DNA of 64,000 bases from Callipepla californica brunnescens. Its lineage: Eukaryota; Chordata; Aves; Galliformes; Odontophoridae. The DNA is taken from assembly GCA_023055505.1 (NCBI GenBank), contig JALIRH010000004.1, forward strand, positions 11,775,368 to 11,839,367, written 5' to 3'. Each line of letters begins with the position of its first letter. The stretch's first letter is position 1. A program made the translations under genes and the position numbers. Positions 57,662 through 64,000 of this stretch are shown here, piece after piece. The notes beneath the pieces were generated by a model. That model was not told the origin of the DNA. It saw only the letters and a program-made list of their open reading frames with translations, and searched no databases.

Positions 57662-60257
57662 GAGAGCCAAATAAGCCAAAGCACTGCAGAGGTCTTACAT
57701 GTGGTAGGCTTTGTGAGGAAAATTAACATGAAAGAGGGTTCATCTGGGGGTAAAGGTCGGGGCAGATAAACTCCTATGTTCTGATACATTTCCTTAAAGT
57801 GGGAAGCGCTTTAGAAAGCAAGGCTGTGGGAAGAAGCTGTCAGCAACGGGGTGGTCAGCAGTGTCAAGGGTGGTGGCCTATATTTTTCTTCTGTTAGAGT
57901 CTTTCATCCTCCATCTGTCAAGCTCTCTAATTTTCAAGGCAGACAGTCTATTTTTAATACAAACCTTTAACATCCCAGGTCTGAAGTGCCCCTTTTATCT
58001 CAGAATAATATGAAAATGGCAGTAACTGTTGGAAAGATTGTTTAAAGCTGGTGCTCCCAGACAAGCCACATTGGGCCAGGTCCCAGTCACCCTGTCCAAG
58101 CAGAGGTGTGTGCATGTAGGCTCCTGTTGCTTCTGAAGGGAGGGCCGTGTCCCTGCCCACCAGCCAGCTGTTTGTAAGTGCAGAGCCTGGCACCGTGCCT
58201 GCCTGTAGATCCCACACATCGCTGTGATGCTGACAGAAGGAAAAGGTAGCTAGCTAAGGAAAGTCCTAGGGAGAGGCAGCCTCATGCACCTTGCAGGCAA
58301 CATCCTGGTGGTAGGATCAGCATGGAACCTTGCATCCCGTTGGCACTGCCCCGTGGGGCATCATGGCCCCATTGCTGACTTGTTTGCTGACCAAGTGTTA
58401 TTGCCGTGAGGACTGATGTTAGAAAATTGGACTGAAGCTGCACAAAACCCCAAGCAGGCACTTCCCTGAGCTTGAGTGTGGGCTAGTGAAAGTCTGGGCT
58501 TCCTCCATGCTGCACTGTGTTATACTGCTTAGTTAAAGCTGGTGTCTTAGCGTGGCTTGTGTCATATAATTTCAGCATGAACAAGACTTGGCCCACACTC
58601 AAAATACACAGTGTTTAAGTGTTTAAATTAAGGCTTAACTGACTCAGACACTGAATCTTGTTTTAGCCACTGAGTTGCTCTGTTACTAAATGCCTCAAAC
58701 TGGAGCTCCCCTATTCATCTGCATGATTGGACACAGCGGAACTGGAGATAACTGAAGCGTCCAGATGAGTGAACTGTAGAAGTCCTCATCCCAGGGAAAT
58801 CAGTGGGATTTTTTCAGGCGCTGTTCAGAGGGCTGGATTTCATCCAACTATTGCAGCTGGATGTACCCCTTCATTCATTCCCCAAAATACATACATCCCT
58901 TAAACATCCAAGGCATAGTACTAAAATAGATGCAGTGAATACCTTTAAGCAAGCATGGTTTCTTGATCTGGGAAAAAAGTCATCTCAAATACAAATATCT
59001 CCGAGTACGATAGGGACTACCTTATTTCTTCGTCCCCCCTCAGCTTTGCCGTTGCTTGTGAGTTCTGCCTTTTGGAGGTTTAACAGAAAAATGACCAGTT
59101 GTATTTTGTACCTGCATTTAAATGACATTGTGAATAACAGCCATAAATCCAGGTTGCTTTTTAGCATCTGTTGGCATAATTCAGTACAAGAAATGCCAAC
59201 AGACTGACAACCAGGACTGGGTAGGGGTAGCAGGTTTAGGTCCAGATCTGAATGCATTGTGGAATGGAGAAGGGTTTCTGATTCACCCATTTAGCTTAGA
59301 TTGTCACTGAAATTCAAATTCAGTTGCAGTACAGGGAGGTGGATCCTAATTCCCTTGACAACAGGAAGTGTTTGGCTGAGTAGGTATTTCAGGCCATCAG
59401 TCAAAAGGACACTGATGAGCACACATGCATCAGCTTGCCCACACACATTCCTCTACAAGAGTAGGAAGTGGAAATTCCCTGCGAAGAGGGAACATTGCAT
59501 TAGTAACGACTTTGGTCACAAACATTATCATATGCAACCTGCTGTTGTCTTCTGGTGCTGGGGAGCTGAATCTTTGAGACATGGGAAACTTTCTAACAGC
59601 GTCCTTCAGTGCTGTAAGCAAACTTCGAGGTACTAAGCTTCCTAATCACTACCGTATGGCTCATAAAAGAAGCAATCCGATACCAAGTACCGAGAGAGGT
59701 TGTTATTCCTCCGCTCTATCCTATACTACTCCAAATGTTAGAACAATAAATACATTTACCTCTTGTTTAAGATCACTTAAAATAAGTTGTTTTAATTAAA
59801 CCTCCTAGCAATCTATCTGCACTAAGTGATTAAGTGCCTCCTCTTTCAGTGAAAGGAGAAGGGATTATCACAAAACAAGACAGATTGAATTATGGGCAGT
59901 ACTAGGACTGAGTAAAGCTGCTGAATATTTTCCATCTAAATTCATGTGAAAAAAGTTTGAGTTTGCACAATGTTATTCCTCTCAAATATTCCCCCCTCTT
60001 TTCAGTCCTTCCTTCCCTCCCTGATCCTCCAGAGTGAATGAAATAGTTATTTTCCACAGGTTAAAGTTCAGCTTTGAATATCAACTTTAAAAGCTGCCCA
60101 AGAAGAGAGCTTTCTTTACTCAATGGGCATCTTTTTCAGCAAATGAACTTAAGAAATGAAAATGTAGTAACAGTTTTTGTGAATTATACCTATTTAAAAC
60201 TGTACCAAAGTTGTAATAATTTTGAGTTGTTTAGCAACCAGTTCTTTGCTGTATCAC
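57662..60257. other. Unique non-coding sequence with a G+C-richer patch
   Basis: 58030-58380 is G+C-richer, with minus-strand frames in two phases (74 and 87 codons). I recognise neither, and both start at non-ATG codons. The forward frame at 58803-59207 (134 codons) starts at GTG and has no known domain. Confidence 0.45.
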
Positions 60258-60258
60258 A

Positions 60259-60289
60259 AAATAATAATAATAATAATAATAATAATAAT
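60259..60289. repeat. (AAT)n microsatellite, about ten units
   Basis: Ten uninterrupted AAT units, the longest microsatellite in the window. Confidence 0.95.
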
Positions 60290-60635
60290 TTGTAGGGGTT
60301 GCTATGCTGTTTTTACATTATACTTTGGAATATCTTGTGTGAATTCAAATTCAGCAATTAATCCTTTCAAACCAATCTTCTTAAATGGCACTCAGCTTAG
60401 GAATCACACTGGTAAGTTAGTTGTTTTATTGCTAGCCATATCACTTTCAGGATGGAGGATAGTCACAATAAAAGGCTCTTTTATGTCTTGTAATCTGTCT
60501 TGTGATGGTCATGGCAGTATATATCTTTCAGCTTTTTGTGCTTTCGGTTTTCTTGTCTAGTTCCCCTTCCACATCTCCCTGCATCACCCCATCCCAGTAC
60601 CTGACACAATGAACTGGATGGAAAACTAAAACAGA
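60290..60635. other. Unique non-coding sequence
   Basis: No gene was recognised. Confidence 0.5.
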
Positions 60636-60677
60636 GTCTAGATGCTGGCACAGTGCGGGCAGACCAGCATTCTAGAC
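60636..60677. repeat. Hairpin, 13-base stem with one bulge
   Basis: GTCTAGATGCTGG (60636-60648) and CCAGCATTCTAGAC (60664-60677) are inverted copies with a single extra base. They are separated by a 15-base loop. The whole structure is 42 bases, which is short for a miRNA precursor. Confidence 0.7.
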
Positions 60678-61996
60678 ATACTGCCCTGTTAATTCATTTG
60701 GGTTCTTTACCTGTAACCTTCCTGCTGTTTTAGTACAGGGGCCTCTTGTGGGTAGAGACAGGCAAGCATGCTGCGTAGTGGTTTTATTGTGACGTGGACA
60801 AATGATCGCGAGGAGCTAGCAGGAACCCATTGAATACATCAGTGTGCAGTGGTGGGATTTAAAGATGAATGCACTACAAGCACTCTGACGCTGCCTTTTA
60901 AGTCACCCACCGGCATGCAGGATGCCACCTTGGGGACTGATGGCAGCTGTTTGCAATTTATAGCCAATCTCAAAACAGGAGTGAGAGGGAAAATGCAGAC
61001 AAAATATGAGAGTTGAGTTGAACTCATTCTGCAGCCTTGTCCCTTGTTTTTAATTTACTCTGTTAGCTGAGGGGGCCTGTGTTGTGGTTAGGCTTAGGGT
61101 CTGGGTGGCTTAGGCCCCAGCTTTCACTGAGGGGCACATGAAAATGATGTGTTAAAATATTGTTTCTGTTGTTCTTCCACTGGAATTGAAATGGGCAGTG
61201 TGGGCTCCTAATTGTAAGGATTGCTGGAGGAAAAAGACACAGGAATCACAGGAACAGTTCAAAACAAGATTTTTGTTGTAGTTTATTGTACTAGAAGGTA
61301 TTTCAAGTTGTCAGGGCTAATATGATCTCTTTCTTCATCTTTCTAAAACTACATCTGAATGACAGGACTTGTTACTCTGTATCATGTTGGAGTATGAGTA
61401 TGAGTAAAGGAGAAGCACAGCAAGGAGGAATATGGAGCAAAGACATGCATTAAGGCCTTACCTTAAGATGGGATATGGACATACGAAACCATGTGACAAT
61501 TCCCACAGCCTGGGGAGCTTGGAGCTCCCTAGAATCTACAGCAGGTGTAAAGGACATGCCTAGAGCTGCACCTGCCCATAGGTTCTCTGCCCCTTTGGGA
61601 GTGTTGTTGGGTGGCATGATGTGACACGATTACGCTGCTTTGGAGCATCTCAACAGGGACTTCAGCTACTGGGAGAATGCACCCCTGAGCTGCTAAAAGG
61701 AACCTTGGGTTTAGCAGAGGATTGCGACCATTCTGTCTTTTAAAACACAGTGGGAAGTTTGTTTCCTGTGTAATTACAGTGAAAATTTAGTCTTTTCAAG
61801 TTAGATGCAGAGCTGTATGTTACTAGAATATACTGCAGCATAAGGAAACTACTCATGAGAGTCTGTCTTGCAAATAACATTTACATTTTTGCTAATTAGA
61901 AAGAATCAAGTTTTTGTCTAGCTGTACAGATAATGGTTTGATGTTTTTGAAGGAAAGGAATTCCAGAAGGACTGTTTCATCAGCAGGGTGAATTAA
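60678..61996. other. Unique non-coding sequence
   Basis: No gene or repeat was recognised. Confidence 0.5.
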
Positions 61997-62032
61997 CAAA
62001 GAAAAAGAAAAAAAAAAGAAAAGAAAGAAAAT
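61997..62032. repeat. Purine (GAAAA)n-like tract
   Basis: An A-rich run broken by single G over 36 bases. Confidence 0.9.
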
Positions 62033-64000
62033 TGAATGTTCCCTCAGACATATTTTCCACTTTAGATGTCTAAAATACATATGATCTTCCAGCTACGTTT
62101 TCTTCTCACAGATCCTAGTGTTTTTTATTAGGACAAGTTTCATTTTATTGCCTTGTTTTCCTGTAAAGCCAACAAGTAAAAACAACAGGATTTAATTTTG
62201 GATTGGCAGGCCAGCTGGAGGATAATACATGGAGTGCTCCCCTTTTATCTTTCTCTTTTCCTTCCTCCTCCTGCTTCCCCGTTTCCTTGAGGTGCTCCGC
62301 TTTGCCACCATGCTGCTCAACTTACTGGCCAAAAAATCTTTGCAGGTGATTTATAGAAGCCTATGGTTATTGTATGGCTAATGATTCATGGAACTTCATT
62401 AAATACCAAGTATGTGCCTGCTTACTGTCTGTGCACACTGCATATTAGAACCTTTGCACTCCCCCTTGCAAATTGCCCCCATTAAAGTCGCAGACAAAAG
62501 GTCCTCTCAGTAGCTTACATATTTTCCCACATGTGAGAGAGCAATTGGAAACTTCCTCTTGATAACTAAAAACTTTTGAATTAGAATTTATGAGAAGGGT
62601 CTTTTGGTCTCATTGCCTAAGGGCTGAAACAGATCCCAGTGTGTACAAGCGTTCCTTTGATGCATGGAGCTGCACAGGGTAACATTTTTTAACAGGATCA
62701 AAAAGCGTAATGCAGGGACAATGTGCGGAGGCCCTTACTCTGACACAAGGAGTCAGAGTCTGTGTTTTTCCAAGGCTAAAAAAGTAAAAGTATGTGTCCG
62801 GGGTAGCAACGACGTTTTATATTCTTTTTAATTGCAGCAAAGTCCAAGATAAAATAATGGCAGTCAGTGTTACAACTTCCTTTTCTTTGATGTTCCTCTA
62901 AAAATGCTTTGTAGCTGCTTTTACCTTTGGGAAAGTATTGTATATGTGTTAGAGGAAAATATATCAAAAAGAAAATAAAGGGCCAGGTCTTTAATTGGTA
63001 GAAATCAGCATGACTATTACAGGGATTGGGACTTCTCAAGCTGTGGGTACAGCTAAAAACTTTCAGTCATTTCTCACCGTGTGCTAATATATTCCTGCCC
63101 ACTGAAGTTACTCAGTAGGACTATCCTGTTCTGAATTTACCGTTGAATAAACATTTTTCAATCACACTTCTTCACAAAGGCAGCAAAAGTCTTAAATATG
63201 TGAGTAACTTTCAAATCATAAATATTGCCTTTGCTTTCAGCTGTATAATTCAGGAGCTTGAAGAGAGACACACGCATACATACTGGTTGATCTGAAGTCT
63301 TTACAAAACGGTCTTGATAACCAGAATTTTTGTCACCTAACAGTAAAAGGAAATGATTCGGATGGTCTTCCATTATATCTCACTTCACACAATGTATGTC
63401 TATATTCAAACAGGAGTGAAAAACAAGGAAGAGCTTCTTATGGAGCTGGAAGTTCACAGATATTGTTATAAAATAACCACACTACATCAAACTTGTTGAC
63501 TGCGCATTGAGATGGATTTTTTTCTATCCTTGCTCTGGCAGTATGTGTGAAATTTGTCATGATAAGCAAGTCATTAGCTAACAGGATGTTTTCTTCAGCC
63601 AAAATCATCAGGGTTGAAATGCTTAAACTGCCTTTAATACAGTAGCCTAACTTACTACTTCTGTGGCCGATGAATTAAATCTCTTTCCCTTCACTCCATT
63701 CTCCTGAATGAGACAAAAGTAAGCCTTGATGACTTTTGCAGTCATTTAAGAGCTAAGTGAACTTTTGTAAACGATTATAAACCTGGCTTAGTTGCAAAAT
63801 TTCTTCTTCCCCAATAAAATACTGCCAGAGTGTTTGAACCTGCATGGTGATCTTCTGAGAGCACAGTGTGTGAAATGCAAAGAGCCCCGAGAAAGCTCTA
63901 TCTGAAAGACAAGAATAGCCTCAGACATACAATCAGAAAATGAAGCAGAATTGGGAAGCAGTGAGAAATTTCTAGGATATGGAGGGTCTCCTAATCTGCT
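62033..64000. other. Unique non-coding sequence, possible conserved element
   Basis: No gene was recognised. 62340-62560 has no repeat match and holds several TAAT/ATTAAA cores (for example CTAATGATTCATGG and CATTAAATACC), the look of a conserved non-coding element. 63095-63130 (cccactgaagttactcagta) may be a palindromic repeat remnant. Confidence 0.45.

Noticed and set aside
1..64000. CRISPR array, operon, phage, integron or other prokaryotic system
   Set aside because: No regularly spaced repeats and no dense coding. Repeats and base composition are those of a bird genome.
1..64000. Endogenous retrovirus or LTR element
   Set aside because: No paired long direct repeats, primer-binding site or gag/pol-like frame was seen. 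Solo LTRs of unknown families cannot be excluded by eye.

Overview
This window looks like non-coding vertebrate DNA, and specifically bird DNA. It is AT-rich and poor in CpG, and no reading frame exceeds about 143 codons. None of the longer frames begins with an ATG in a convincing gene context. I found no operon-like spacing, ribosome binding sites, rRNA or tRNA, or a complete protein-coding gene. Two kinds of repeat identify the lineage: CR1 LINE fragments with the typical avian 3' ends, and a short mariner element whose TTCTGAAAGTAATGCC ends belong to a chicken-type (Galluhop/Mariner1_GG-like) family. Together they point to a bird, most likely galliform. The window is probably intergenic DNA or the inside of a long intron; the sequence alone cannot separate these.

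Layout. 0-5 kb holds a well-preserved MIR-like SINE near 1.9 kb and a CR1 3' fragment near 5.0 kb. 5-15 kb is mostly unique sequence with old repeat fossils and a promoter-like patch near 12.2 kb. 15.3-15.8 kb is an old, internally deleted CR1 in reverse orientation. 16.8 kb has a G-run cluster, and 17.6-18.2 kb is the mariner-derived element, which still carries the start of a transposase frame. 22.7-23.0 kb is a stack of ancient MIR/L2-type pieces. 30.7-30.9 kb is a reverse-strand piece matching the CR1 reverse transcriptase region. 31.6-31.9 kb is a T/G-rich degenerate repeat. 33.0-33.8 kb holds two forward CR1 3' ends from different subfamilies, and 40.0 kb has a third short CR1 tail. 35.0, 48.4 and 54.4 kb hold reverse MIR-like pieces. 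Simple AAT, AAAC, GTT and poly-A/T tracts are scattered throughout.

No previously undescribed system is evident. The best leads are two G+C-rich patches at 38.17-38.43 and 38.84-39.08 kb. On the minus strand each holds an ATG-initiated frame of unusual composition, one of which looks like a secreted-peptide precursor. Next come the promoter-like patches near 12.2 and 53.1 kb, and several hairpins and palindromes. All repeat family names here rest on remembered consensus patterns, not on a search.
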